Program-made: the position numbers and the translations under genes | The notes under the pieces: generated by a model | What the model saw: only the letters and a program-made list of their open reading frames with translations | Told to the model about the DNA's origin: nothing | Databases searched by the model: none | Shown: positions 13,769 to 24,755 of the stretch, piece after piece | How positions within the stretch are numbered: the stretch's first letter is position 1 | Layout of the letters: each line of letters starts with the position of its first letter | Assembly: GCA_030272155.1 (NCBI GenBank) | Contig: CP126194.1 | Location: 3,029,501 to 3,093,500, forward strand | Length of the DNA stretch: 64,000 nt | Source: Tetradesmus obliquus | Taxonomy: Eukaryota; Chlorophyta; Chlorophyceae; Sphaeropleales; Scenedesmaceae | Direction: 5' to 3'

Positions 13769-14147
13769 ACAACCAGCCTACGAGCAGCAGCAGCAACAAG
13801 CAGCAGATGACCCTGCAGCTGGCCAGGTGCTGCCGCTAATCCTGCAGACGCTGGCAGCAGCAGTGCGGCAGCGGCAGCAGGCGCGCTCGCAGCAGCAGCA
13901 GCAGCAGCCTGCAGATGCTGCGCAGGGAGGGCTGGGTGGCCTCGACAGTGCAGCGATCAGCAGCTTGACTGCTGCTTTAATGGCTGTGGCAGGTGCAGCA
14001 GGCTCGCGTGGTAGTGGCAATGCACAGCAGCCTCACCAAGCAGCAGTAGATGAGGCGCAGGGCTTCAACAGCAGTGGGTTGCTGGCTCAGCTGCCTGACC
14101 TGGCGGCTGCAGTAGCAGCAGCAGCTGCGGCGCATGGGCAGCACTAG
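6375..14147 (+). CDS. NSD-like multi-PHD-finger protein with FHA-like domain (multi-exon)
   Basis: Probable nuclear chromatin reader. Start MSQEFVE at 6375 joins in frame to 6989 (VELDEEAW), then 7313-8318 (Ala/Gln/Lys-rich), 8594 onward, 9048-9113, 9349-10402, 10800-11805 and 12372-14147; each border has GT..AG and compatible phase. Zinc-finger segments: CHECLNHRDG..CDGTC..FHMQC..WYCEDC, then CAVCGDKG..YKCTMGSCGRYYHPTC, CCPSHYCQSCHLSG..LLRCWTCPRAYHTSC, and ECPWCRVAH. This spacing resembles the PHD array of NSD/EDM2-type proteins, but no SET domain is present. After a long Ala/Gln linker comes an FHA-like fold: VGKSHWHFGTHYK, IKLHSKLVVHEDGG, LLNGKALVDKG and LSHGDIIDIGGARFLVEW. RG-rich (9650-9870) and KR-rich stretches suggest nucleic-acid binding or nuclear localisation. 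The C-terminal about 500 residues are low-complexity Gln/Ala. The exon at 12372 is preceded by two extra copies of its start. Confidence 0.82.
9002..9042 (+). repeat. (CTG)n tract abutting a 3' splice site
   Basis: About 13 CTG units end five bases before the acceptor at 9047|9048 of the exon beginning YCEDCRRG. The tract occupies the place of the polypyrimidine tract. It is intronic because the exon on each side is fixed by the conserved PHD finger reading W|YCEDC. Confidence 0.85.
12134..12442 (+). repeat. triplicated exon start in the PHD/FHA gene
   Basis: Three tandem copies of the same roughly 70-bp exon start, each preceded by CTGCAG, begin at 12134, 12251 and 12372 (periods 117 and 121 bp). 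Copies 1 and 2 are identical over at least 60 bases; copy 3 differs at several positions and reads into the remaining 1.8-kb exon. All encode GGGVxFQVPVAGIKLHSKLVVH, the FHA-like phosphopeptide-loop region. In copies 1 and 2 the bases CACAGTAAGC form a good 5' splice site, giving 49-nt exons at 12134-12182 and 12251-12299; copy 3 has CACAGCAAGC and so no GT there. Read without splicing, copy 1 meets TGA soon after (HWR-stop). Confidence 0.9.
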
Positions 14148-15790
14148 AGCTAGGGGTGCTGCAGCAGTGCGTAGCGTGCTTGTGTTTTGCGCGAAGTGAG
14201 CGGCTGCTGCTGCTGCTGCTGCTGTTGCAATGAGCTGCTGGTGATGTACATGGAGTGATTGTGGTTTTGGAGATGCAGGTGGTGGCTGCTGCATGATGCA
14301 GGATCATTTACACAGGCAGCAGCACTTGCAGGCTGTACTGCCATGGTGCACTAGCAGGGTTTTATATAGTGGTACGTGAAGCTGGCTGCTGCTGCTGTGA
14401 CAGGAAGGGGTGCATGGTGTGACGTGAACAGTGCGAGCTTTGGTGTTAGTGTTGCGCCAGTATGACTGTGACCAGGTAACTAGCACAGCTGTGCCATCAC
14501 ATTATGCTTTGATGTGCTTCTACTTTTGCATGACGAATTCCTGTCTAGGCTGGCACAGGCTTGCTTAGTTGACTGGTGAGGAGCGCAGTGTAGCCACTGC
14601 TGCATGGCGCAGCAGCTATGCCTGCGCCATGCAGCAGTGGCTACACTGCGCTCCTCACCCTGTGACACGTTTAAGAGTCGTTGTATTGCCTTCTTCAGGT
14701 ATACATTGCTTGGTCATGACTTCCACATAGTTCACTGCGTGTCACTCAAGCGTTTTACCTTGCTGCTGTCTTTTCAAGAAACCAGCGATTGTCTTGACTT
14801 GTCATTGTGTTTCAGCTCCTGGCTGGGTTCAGCTTAAGGCTTAGCCGTTCTCTCTATATTGTGTAGATCTATCTTGTCTTGTTTACTGGCTTGCGCATTG
14901 TGCTGAAGGCAGTTCGGCTGAGCCTGACAATGGAAGCACATGCACATTCTGTCTGTTGCCCTATCATGTTGTTTCGCAAGAATTGACAATTTACTCTTGT
15001 GCACGATGCTTGTGTGTCCGTTATGTACAGTTGTGATGCCATGCAGGCATGGTTGCGTGCACGTGCCCAGGCTGTGGCAATGCTGCATTGGCAGACAGCA
15101 CCTGCTGCAGATGCATATGCGCAGCATGCCGCAGCGTGGGTATTTGTGTGCTGCTAGGTAATGGTTTAGTGGCCTGTGACCAGTGGGCTGCCAAACAATC
15201 ATGCTCTGGAACTGTTGTGGGCATCGCTGCTGCTGCAGCAGCTGGCATCGTCGAGTGCGATCTGCTGGGTGGCATATGCTGCAAATGGTATTGACGCATG
15301 AAGCAGCTGTCACGTGCGATGGGTTCGCTTTGCAACAGCTACTTCCTGCTACCCTTTTGGCGCACGGGCAGCCCAATTGGGCTGGTTAGCCAGCAGTTGC
15401 ACAGCCGTTCAAAGGGGCGCCCCTGCGCTTGCTGACATGTTTGAAAAGTGGTTGTGAGATCTTATTGAAACATTGAGAGCTAAATGAACTGTTTTCCCTC
15501 TTACCAGCTGTCAGCAGAAACCCGCGAAACGTTGGCACCTTGTGCCGTGCCGGCGACCTGCGTGCACCAGGTGGCGACGCCCGAACCTCATGGGTTTCTG
15601 AGACGCAAACAGCTCCGGTATTGAATTTTTAGGGCATTACCGAATACCCTTGTTCATGCATGTTGATTGATGACGACATCGGTGAGCACAAGGAAATTGG
15701 CCCAGAACGCTGAGCTCGCTTTCGCACTAGCCGGTTGTGATCGTGTTCAAAGGGTCGGTTTGGGTTCGTCTTACCTGTCGACGAGACATC
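14148..15790. other. 3' region of PHD/FHA gene and intergenic DNA
   Basis: No supported coding region was found. The minus-strand frame at 14834-15376 (180 codons) is rich in Cys/His/Gln with no domain and lies where the 3' untranslated region is expected. The segment contains the long perfect inverted repeat at 14575-14659 and a 12-bp palindrome (AGGGGCGCCCCT) near 15412. Confidence 0.5.
14575..14659. repeat. perfect 38-bp inverted repeat with 9-nt loop
   Basis: The left arm 14575-14612 (begins GGTGAGGAGCGCAGTGTAGC) is the exact reverse complement of the right arm 14622-14659 (ends CACTGCGCTCCTCACC). The 9-nt spacer is CAGCTATGC. Pairing stops at the next base on both sides (T opposite C). 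If transcribed, the RNA would fold into a fully paired 38-bp hairpin. It lies about 430 bp downstream of the PHD/FHA stop codon. A small-RNA precursor, a terminator-like element, or a replication/assembly fold-back are all possible. Confidence 0.92.
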
Positions 15791-18700
15791 ATGCCGCATG
15801 CAGTGCCTGAAGTTGCAGTGCTGCAAGAGCAGCAATCGCCTTACCCAACCGCATGGGTTGCTGTCCCCATGACCCCTGCATCGCCGTTCGAGCAGGCAGC
15901 ACCTCACATGCAGTCTGCACATCCAGCCAAGCAGCAGCTGCAGCCCCAGCGACAGCAGCAGCAGCAACAGCAGCAGGTTGTCAGGCCCAGGCGAAGCCGC
16001 CTGGCTGCCCTGCTGAGCTGTTCATGCTTCGGCGACAGGCCTGCAGTGAACGAGCCAGCAGTAGTGGCGGAGCCTCCCCTGGGATCACTGAGCAGCGAGG
16101 AGGCAGATGCAGGCAAGCGCATGCAGCTGGGTCACACCAAAACTCCCAGCAACATCGATGCAGCTGCCTGTGTGGGGCTGTGATGTGCATTTGCAGACTG
16201 TTGACTGCACGTACTCATCGCATGAACCCTTTTGCCATCCATCTTTACATCGCTCCCAAACACTGTATCATGCATCTTGGCGCTGGTGTATCAAAAACCA
16301 AAAAGTCCCAGGCTGACTCACCTGCTGTCTGCTTCCGCAAACTTCCGCCTCCTCGGCTGCCCCTCCCCCTCACCCCACTCTGCTCCTCCATTCTCCCCAC
16401 AGTAGCAGAGTGCAGGGCAGCCAGCAAGCCGCCCCAGCTGCCAGTGGGCAGGCGCCTCTCAGGCCACAAAACCTGGGACGCTGTACCCCGCCGCCACAGC
16501 CAGAAGCTCTCCCAGCTCAGCCACGCAGAAACTGACTACTACGATGCAGAAAGCTGCCATGGCTCAGATCACTCAGACCACCAGCTGCCACCCATCAACA
16601 GCATAGAAGAGCTGGAAACGATTGCATCACAGCTGCAGGAGCAGCTGCAGCTGCAGCAGCAGCCCTCGGGAGGGGTGCCTGGCGTGTCTGGTGCTGCAGC
16701 GCGGCTGGCCAGCGGCGGCAGCAGGCCGCCATGGGTGCCTGAGACGCCGCTGCTGTTTGCACGTGAGTGGTGGTGCTGCTGCTGCTGCTGCTGCTGTGTT
16801 AGACTGCTTGTAGTGCCTGCAGCGGTTCTGCATCAAGTGCTGCACAGGCATGCATACTTGATAGTGCTCAGACTGCAGAATGGTGACCAACGATGCAGCT
16901 GTGGCTGCTGGCAGTACGTTTGCAGCTTGCGGTGCTTGCTGCTGTGCTTGATGCATGCATGCACATCAGTGTGACGGCTCATCCTTTTCAATGTTAGTCA
17001 TGACGCCTTCTCGTGCTGGTTCAACTGCATCCTTTGCTTCATTGTCTGCTGCAGCCCCTGGCACCAGCTATGTGCCTGTGCCAGCACACACCGGCTTTGC
17101 AGCATACTGGGAGAATGACATGGCGCGCACCACACCCTTCCCACAGGTGAGCGCAAGCAGCAGCACCATAGGTGGTTGCCACCTTGGTTCTGGCAAAGGT
17201 GGCAGTCGGCAGAGGGTTGTGTGCAGATGCAGTGTCTTGCCCGGCGCCCTGCATGCATGTTTGCTGCTGTGACGCTTGTTCGCCTAGTTGCAGCCAACGC
17301 ACTGGAAGCCAACGCATTGGAAGTTGCAGCTGTGCAAGCATTGCTGTACAACCTGTTGCTATCGGTAACCCGTAACCTGGCACTATGCTGCTGCTGCTGC
17401 CGCCAGCCCATTGACGTCATGCTGGGCCTGAACTTCCTGGTGAAGCGCGCACACAAGAGCATCCCAGGGCTGTGGCTGCAGGAGAACGACACAACCATGA
17501 CAGGTATATGCTCTTGTGAACGGGCTGGAATAATGTGACACTGGGCTGGGCAGCAGCGGCAGTTTGTGCATTTCTGCTGTCTGGTGGCAAACAGAACAGC
17601 AATACACATCGCGGCAGGTGTAGCCACAGCAGCAGCACTGTCGTTGCAAAGCTGTCAGCAGTGGGTGGGGCCAGCACTGGTGAGGCGCCTCTGGCCAGCG
17701 CGTGCTGCTTTAAACTCGTTTGACAACTGTAAGCCATGGCAGATGCCGGGGTCTTAAATACACAGTACTGTTTCGTAGTACGTGCACATTGCCTCTAGAC
17801 GATGATTGACGTCCACTTGCTGCTCGCTTATGTACATTCTACTAACCATATGTGTGTTTGTGCCTGCTGCGGCAGTGACTGCCAAGCCCAGCTTCCTGCC
17901 GCCTGGTGCTCTGGCCAACTACTGTGAGTACTATGACAAGACCAACGCAACAGAGGCGGTGTGGTCGCTCAGGCGGGACATGGGCTTCGGAAGCATGTCA
18001 GGTGTGTGCCCGAGGGGCGGCTATTGATAGCAGGCACGGCAGTGCAGTGCAGTCCCAGCGGCTGCTGCCGCCGGTTGGTATTGTGCGCTGATTGCCAGGG
18101 CGTGCAGCAAGTATCCAAGTGTAGGGTACTGATCATGATTAGTGCTGTCTGTGCGTACAGCAGGCCGCACGGCCAACTCTGAGAAGCCCAGTTGGTCCTG
18201 AACTTGATGTCTTGTCTGCCGCATTGTAACCTGCTTTCTGCCGAGGTTGGTGACCTGTGCTTTGCTGTTGCTCACTGGTCTTGCTGCCCGCCCGCCTGCC
18301 TGCCTGCCTGCCCGCCTGCCCGCTGCGCTGCGCAGGCCGCATCTACATGACTGCTGACGGCACGCTGGTGCTGCGCACCGTGTCGCGCAGCATGATGCGC
18401 CACGAGGTGGAGAGCGTGTGCGAGGACTACCTGAGCCTAGAGGAGGATGGCCAGGTGGTGGTGGACCGCATGTGCTGCATGCACGTGGCCAGCGGCAAGC
18501 GCGCGGTGCAATACCAGGTGCGTTGAAATGCGTGTGGCGTAGAGGCAATGCACTTTTTGATAGAATCTGCAAGCTTGTGTGATGTCATGGTTGTGGGCGC
18601 TGTAGTGGGTGACGCGCAGCAGGTGGTGGTGGACCGCATTTGCTGCATGCACGTGGCAAGTGGCAAGCGCGCGGTGCAGTACCAGGTGCGGTGAAATGCC

Positions 18701-19122
18701 TTTCATGTAGAGGCGATGCCCTTTGTGATAGAGTCTGCGCAAGCTCGTTTGATGTTATGGTTGTGGGCGCTATGGCGGGCGACGCGCAGCAGTAGGTGAC
18801 CACATTTGGTTTTCACATGTTGTGGGACCTGGTTGGGGAGGAAGCACGGTGCAGCAGCAGGCGAGACGGGTGCCTGGCAATCCCCGCTGCATGCTTTGCT
18901 GATGTACACATGCATTTTTGACCCTACTGTTGCTACTTGAGTTTGGTTTGGCTGTTTCAACAACTCTATGGACGTTGAAATAATTGTGCTTGTGCCCATG
19001 CTTTCTGCTTCCTGAAGGTGGGCAGGCGTCGTGAGCACCCGCCCAGCGGCTGGGGCGCCTCCATGGTGCCAGGCTTCAAGCCGACACGCACCCTCAGCAT
19101 CGTGCCGCACCACGACACCTGA
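15791..19122 (+). CDS. unrecognised multi-exon gene with a Gln-rich N-terminus
   Basis: A chain of exons in consistent order, product not recognised. Start MPHAVPEVAVLQ at 15791; the first exon carries a poly-Gln run and a basic patch RPRRSRLAALLSCSCF. Further segments: about 16402-16761 (ECRAASKPPQLPVGRRLSGHK, then an acidic His/Asp/Ser stretch and a coiled-coil-like Gln helix), about 17057-17145 (YVPVPAHTGFAAYWENDM), about 17404-17502 (PIDVMLGLNFLVKRAHKS), about 17874-18001 (AKPSFLPPGALANYCEYYD), 18336-18517 (IYMTADGTLVLRTVSRSMM .. VVVDRMCCMHVASGKRAVQYQ) and about 19019-19122 (VGRRREHPPSGWG .. SIVPHHDT, stop TGA). The later exons together give a compact region with alternating beta-like strands, loosely reminiscent of small lipid-binding folds, but no motif fixes a family. 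The 18336-18517 exon end is followed by a duplicate copy. Confidence 0.6.
18455..18792 (+). repeat. tandem duplication of an exon end plus intron
   Basis: The 63-nt exon end at 18455-18517 (VVVDRMCCMHVASGKRAVQYQ, donor CAG|GTGCGT) recurs at 18623-18685 (VVVDRICCMHVASGKRAVQYQ, donor CAG|GTGCGG), with the following intron also repeated. A third, decayed start is seen at 18781-18792 (GACGCGCAGCAG, then AGGTGACCACATT). Period is about 168-170 bp. Copy 2 is preceded by GCGCAGCAG, a usable acceptor, so it forms a complete in-frame 21-codon cassette exon. Confidence 0.88.
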
Positions 19123-21247
19123 TGGGGCCAAGGTGTTCGTTGAGCGAGAAGACATAGGGAGGGGTATTGTCTCAGCAAGTCAGCGCGATAGCGACGTCAT
19201 GCGCAGTTGCGTATGGAGGAGTGCACTGGTCAGGCTGCAGGGAGTGCCTTTGGCTCTTAGCAGAGGTTTGAGCCGTCGAGTAAATGTTAGGCTTCGTGTC
19301 CGTAAGGCCAGTCTTTCACTCCTGGTTTATGAATTGCAGCGTTGAAATCACAGCAGACTCGCAGTCAGTCGTTGCTCATGGGCTGCAGAGGGTGAGGCTG
19401 GCTGCTTTCCAACTATCCAGCGGAGAGGCTCTGTTGCCTGTGGCTGTTGTGTGGTTGCCGGTGGTCGTAACAGCCGGCACTTGGGTTTGCCAGCATGTAT
19501 GCTGAACTATGCGCATTGTGCATGGCTGCGTAAGTCATCACGCGCACAGCAAGCGATGTCCGGGCTTTGCTCGGCATGTATACAGTAGTAGTTGGTGAGA
19601 GGGACGCTTGAGCCGTGTTCCTACGGGATGTAAGCCAGCTCACTGCTGCTGTCTTTGCACCTGCTTGCTTTGCATTGATGTATGTGCAACAAGTGAACGA
19701 TTGCTTTGCAGCTGTGGCAGGGTGAAGGACAGTTGCCTCCCCCTGTTGTTGAATAAGGCTGCTGGTTGGTGTTGACAAACAAGGATATGACTGGATGACG
19801 CAGTGTTGTATGATTGACAAGGCAAGGGAGCCTCCCTTGCAACCTGAGGTTGTTTGCGCGTTTTTGATGTTTCTTGGACATGGGTGGATAGGCATGCTTG
19901 TAAATGCTAGCCTGCACGCCGTCGATTTCAGGTGAAGAAGGATCTTGCACTCTCCTGATTTTTCTGCATGTAGGATCCAGGCTGGTGTTATGTTGGCCAT
20001 TGTGCAATTGGCCATGTGCAGGATCACTGCGTTCAGTAGCGCGCATGTTGTCATGATGCCTGATGACTGCTCCGGTGCAACGTGCAGATGTGACGTGCAT
20101 TGGGGATGGATTGTCGCCACACATTCGATTGCTCTGACCGTGTTGCCAACGTCATCGTTTGTGGAACAGGATATTTTGTGGTGGTGGAGTCGCTGAGTGC
20201 ACTGGCATGCACTGCATGCAGGACTTGTAGTTGGCTGTGATGGCAGCGATGTAGTAACCATGCTGTGCCTCTGGTTGGTGTCTTGCAGGCAGTGCAGCAA
20301 ACGCATGGTGTCGCATGCATGCACACACGTGGCTGTTACAGCGTGAGTTTGGCTGTTAGCAGCAAGGGGCATCACGTGCTAGTGCCAGCGGCGTGAGACA
20401 CACGATACGCACATGCCAGTGTCAGTTGTTACAACATTGTGTGAGGTGCGTGCAGACCACGCACAGCAGACTAACACAACCCTGGTGTGTTTGTGCCCTC
20501 GATACAGTTGAGTGACTATGTATGCACACAGCGCCTGCAGTGTTGTCTGTTGAGTGGACGTCTCTTGGATGCAACAATCATACTGCATGTGATTGGCAGC
20601 AATGTGGCTGCATCATGCTCGTGCTGGGATGTGCTGCAGCAGCAGCTGATGTCAGCGTTAATGTGTGTGCTGCGCTTCATTGTCACGTGCGGGCAGCTGC
20701 TGTACTATAGTTGGCTAGCTAGCTGGTTGGCTGCAAGCACAGCCGCTTGACAGTGGTACGTACCAAGCATTGCGGTATCATACTCCCCTTGCATATGCAA
20801 GGACAGGGATGAGCTCTACCTGCAGATGGTTGAACAGCATGGCGTTGAATTGTAACCTGGCTTGTCTTCATCCTTGCTGGGTGGCATCATGGTCACCATG
20901 AGCATGACGGCAAGCTGCTGCTCAGCAATACGTCGGCTAGGAAACGACGGAAGTTTGTTACACGTTGAAAACCTCTCCAAATCAACACACACCGGACCGC
21001 GCTGTGAAGCCCCAACGACAGCTGCAAAGTTCCTGCTGCTGACCCTAGTGCTGCCTGCAGTCTGCTGGCTGCTGCTGTCACCAGGCTCTAGAAGATAATC
21101 AATGCACTATCCCGGAGCAGCCCCCCACTCCGAAGCATCTCCTGCCATCAAAACTGGAAGCGTGTCGCGCCCAGGTTGTGATGTCCACCAGCAGAGCCCC
21201 GCAGTTCCTGCTGCTGACGTATTGCCCAGCTCCTTTTGCTGCTGCTG
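19123..21247. other. intergenic region between convergent genes
   Basis: This 2.1-kb stretch lies between the stop of the unknown plus-strand gene and the stop of the minus-strand dehydrogenase. The longest open frame (minus, 19413-20375) has no domain, mixed composition and overlaps other frames, so it is not called. A TTACA at about 20956, the reverse complement of the chlorophyte TGTAA poly(A) signal, is in a sensible place for the dehydrogenase 3' end. Partial repeats of the dehydrogenase tail (GTTCCTGCTGCTGAC, GCTGCTGTCACCAG) occur near 21030-21095 and 21200-21257. Confidence 0.45.
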
Positions 21248-23220
21248 TCACCAGGGGATCTCATCCCCTGAGTAGGAGTACCACCTGCCATTTAATGGCA
21301 GCCCATCCTCCAGCACCCGCATGATGCCGCTGCTGCTCTCCTCCACATCAACCCAGCCAGCACCACCTGCACACGGCCAGCACAGCATCACACCAAGGAC
21401 ACCACACACCGCACCCGACTACTGTAAGCGCGCTGTGATGTCTGTACACGAGCTGCTGCAGCAAACACAGACGGCGTCACCAGCATGTACTCGCAAACCT
21501 GCTTTACCACGCCATCTCAGTTCAACAGTGTGCACAAGTGTCAAAGGAAACATCACTGCGGTGCAAAGCATCCTGGTGAGCTACTGTTGCCAGCCTGTAA
21601 GCTAGGCACTGCTGCCAGATATGTTGTGTGTGAACTGCCCGCACCTGTCATGTCGGTTTTCACGTAGCCCGGGTGCACGCAGCAGCACTGCACCTGCTGC
21701 TCCTTCAAGTCCAGCAGCAGCGCCTTGTTGATGATGTTCAGCGCAGCCTTGGACGCCCTGTAAGCGGCAGCAGCAGCAGTAGAAACTGTTTCTTAGCAAG
21801 CGCCCGCAGCACTGCTGTCTCATCAGCATGGAGCACGTACATGCAACAGACGGTACAGACAGCAAACTGCGCAGCTGACGCATGAGCTGGAATGGTCGCA
21901 GGTTTCCAGGGAGGTGCCATGCCAGGTGCGCAGCTCCACCGTCGCCTGTCGCAAATGTCCGATATGATACGATCCATCCTTACTCAGCACAGCGCTGCCA
22001 TGGCAGCTGCGCAGCTGCACCTCCACACCAACCCAGCTGTAGGCGTAGCCGCCTGGAATCATACTGATATGTCAGATGTGAATTGACAGATCATTACTAA
22101 GCATAGCGCTGCCATGCGAGCTGCACAGCTGCACACGCCACACCAGCTCACCTGTAGGCGTAGCCACCTGCAGTGACGCCGCAGTGTAGCACACCCGCAC
22201 GCACGCCGAATCTCAGTTTGCAAAGCACAGACAATGCTGTCATTACCCTCCAGCATTGTGTTTCCACGCCAGCTACGCAACTGCACTACTGGCTTACAGC
22301 GTCGCAGCACACCTGTAGGCGTAGCCGCCTGGAGTGATGCCGCTGACTGTCTCATCCCCGTGTGAGGCCATGATGCTGCTCACGTTGACCACCAGGCTCC
22401 CTGGAGGTCCTAACAAGCCCTGCTTCAGCAGCTGCTGCACCACCAAGAACGGCCCTACTGCATTCGTTTGAAACACCGTCATAAAGTCCTCGGCTTCGAA
22501 TTCTGCCAGCTGCAGCCGGCGGCCATACATGCCTGCGTTGCATAATGTGATGTGATGTAATGTGATGTAATGTAATGCACTGTAATGCATTGCAAAATGC
22601 AATGTAATGTAATGTCATGCATAAAGATTGTACACAGTACATGCAAGGCTGTGCACCTTCAAGCAAAGCTGGACCAGGAGACCCCCGCCCAAAGCCTCCT
22701 CATGCTCCGAGTGCGCTGTCATGCAGGCACAGTATACCAGCCAGCAGCGTATCATCAAGCAATGGACGTACCTGCATTGTTTATGAGGACATCCACATGG
22801 CTGGTGTGCTGCTTGAGGGATGCTGCCCAGTCCTTGATGGATTGTGGCTGGCTGGTGTCGAGCTGTGTGATGGTCAGGTTGGAGTGCTGCGCTGCAAGCT
22901 GCTGCAGCTGGCTGGCGTCTTGTGGGTTGCGGGTGGTAGCGATCACTTTGTTCTGGCGGGACAGCAGCTTCTCTACTAGGCCTTTGCCTATGCCCCTGCA
23001 GGTGTGACAGCAGCTAATGCAGGTGAGGTGGAGCTTACCAGAGCAGCAGTGTTGCCCACACCAGGGCACGTGGCTGGTGGGGTGTGTGAGTGACATGCCG
23101 TACATGTTGCTGTTGATGGTTTGTGTGCGCAACGTTGTATACATGTGCATTGGCGTGGTGCATGCGTTGAGCTCACCTGCTGCCTCCAGTGACCACTACA
23201 GACTTGCAAGTGAGGGCCAT
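21248..23220 (-). CDS. short-chain dehydrogenase/reductase, C-factor-like (multi-exon)
   Basis: Classical SDR with a Rossmann fold that uses NAD(P)H to reduce or oxidise a carbonyl or alcohol; the substrate cannot be told. Start MALTCKSVVVTGGS at 23220, exon 1 ending at 23177 and joining to RGIGKGLVEKLL, which completes the TGxxxGxG nucleotide-binding loop. Next are LDTSQ, VLINNAG (NNAG motif), MYGRRLQLAEFEAEDF, NAVGPFLVVQQLL, VVNVSSIMAS (catalytic Ser region) and ITPGGYAY joined to RASKAALN, which restores catalytic YxxxK. HPGYVKTDMTG follows, and the last exon GAGWVDVEESSSGIMRVL .. YSYSGDEIPW ends with TGA at 21248-21250. The ending matches the small C-factor/sniffer-type SDRs of about 230-250 residues. 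The intron inside YxxxK is flanked by several copies of the exon end. Head-to-head with TIM22. Confidence 0.87.
21910..22345 (-). repeat. tandem repeats of the catalytic-Tyr exon end in the SDR gene
   Basis: On the minus strand the exon end GGCGGCTACGCCTACAG (GGYAY) occurs near 22313-22329, again with one change near 22152-22168 and again near 22037-22053, each followed by a related stretch containing GCTGGTGTGG and GCAGCTCGCATGGCAGCGCT-like bases. A fainter fourth copy of that stretch reaches 21910. Spacing is 161 and 115 bp. Copy 1 continues into GTGTGC and copy 2 into GTGAGC, both possible donors; copy 3 continues into CTGGGT and has lost the donor. Copies 2 and 3 are preceded by CTGCAG or TTCCAG, possible acceptors. 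Confidence 0.85.
22542..22616. repeat. ATGTA/ATGTGATGTA microsatellite
   Basis: Imperfect short tandem units of (A)ATGT(G)A and AATGCA type run through an intron of the SDR gene. It is unlike the CAG/CTG repeats that dominate the rest of the window and is AT-richer than its surroundings. Confidence 0.85.
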
Positions 23221-23763
23221 GTCTGCAGGCTGATGAAGCGCTGCCTTTCAAAGTTTGCCTTGGAAGCGCAGCAGTTTCAGAAGGCACCCAGTTCAATTTG
23301 CAAGAATTACAGATCCTGGTGCAATTCAAACAGTTTACAACAAACAGACACAGCAGAGAGGATACAAGGTGTCAGCATGGAGCAAGTTTGGAACTTCTGC
23401 TCCTTGCTGTACGTGCACCTGTTACTGGCATCTGGGCGGTCGCTTTGTTATGCTACTACGCACATTGTAACGCTGAGAATTCAATGTCTGGTGGATCAGC
23501 GTCATATGTTCGACAGGCTGTTGATCGCTGCACCTACACATCTTGTTGACGCGTGCCTGAAGGCTGACCTGGGTTTGCCGTGAATGCCCTTCGTAGCTCC
23601 CATAGATGATTTCCTATACAAAGCGCTTTAAACAAGTGTATTCAAGTTGCAAACGCTAGGCAATCTGGGCTGCACCCTGTAGCAGCAGGAGCATCACCAG
23701 CAGCAGCCAGCAAGTGACCAGCTCAAGGCCAAGCAGAGGGTTGTTCAACCTGCAAACTGAAAC
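23221..23763. promoter_or_regulatory. head-to-head intergenic region SDR / TIM22
   Basis: About 540 bp between the SDR start (23220, minus) and the TIM22 start (23764, plus). No coding potential is apparent. A promoter function for both genes is inferred from orientation. Confidence 0.4.
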
Positions 23764-23969
23764 ATGCCGTTTTGGAGACGCAAAAGCCAAGATGATAGCG
23801 CCAGCAGTAGCATTAGTGCCAGCGATATAGCTCTGCCAGATGCAGAGCAGCAGCATCAGCATCAACCGCAGCAACAGCAGGAGCAGCAGCTGGAACTGCA
23901 GCTAGAGCAGCCGGTGCCTCCACCAGACTTTAGCAGCACCAGCAGCAGCGGTGAAGATGCAGCAGCCGC

Positions 23970-24002
<33 letters not shown>

Positions 24003-24686
24003 GCAGCAGCAGCAACAGGAGCCCAGCCCTGGCGAAGACAACCCTATGCTACAAACAAGCTTGACGAAGCGCTTCAAGGGCAGGTTCCACCCCATGCAGA
24101 TGCCAACATATGACTTGATGATGCAGGTGAGAGGCTGCCAGTTATGAAGCTGACATGAGCAATCTCACACCATTAGTGCAGCTGCAAACGCAAATAAGCC
24201 TGAAACGCAACACATAGAACCGGTCACTGATTTTACAAAATTGCACAGCTGCAGGCTGCACTTGGAGCTGCACACAGGCTCTCATACAAGTCAGCGATGC
24301 AGGCATATAACAATATAGGATGAGCTTGACAGGTTGTTCAACAGGCAGGGTGCGTAGCAGATGCGTGTTGGCGTGAAGTGTACTTGTGTAGCTGCTAAAA
24401 GGCCTTGCTGCGGTGTATGGCACAGCAGCAGCAGGCCTGCACAGAGTTTTCACTGCTGTCAGCGCTGTTTCAGATGGCATCTGGTGGTGCTGTATCAACT
24501 CGCGCAGTATGCGAACCAGCAGCAGAAAATCATGTCACCCAGTATGCTTGCGCCGTGGCTGTGTTATCCTGTGTCCTCCGACATGCGCTCACACTTCTAC
24601 TTTGCCTGCTGCTCTGCAAGCCATGCCAGATCGCTCTCTGCAGTGCATTCAGTGTGCGCACGTATGTTCTCATCCTTACTGCGGTG

Positions 24687-24755
<69 letters not shown>

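Noticed and set aside
19413-20375. 320-codon minus-strand frame
   Set aside because: No motif, no exon partners, unremarkable composition and overlap with other frames in a region expected to be 3' untranslated or intergenic.
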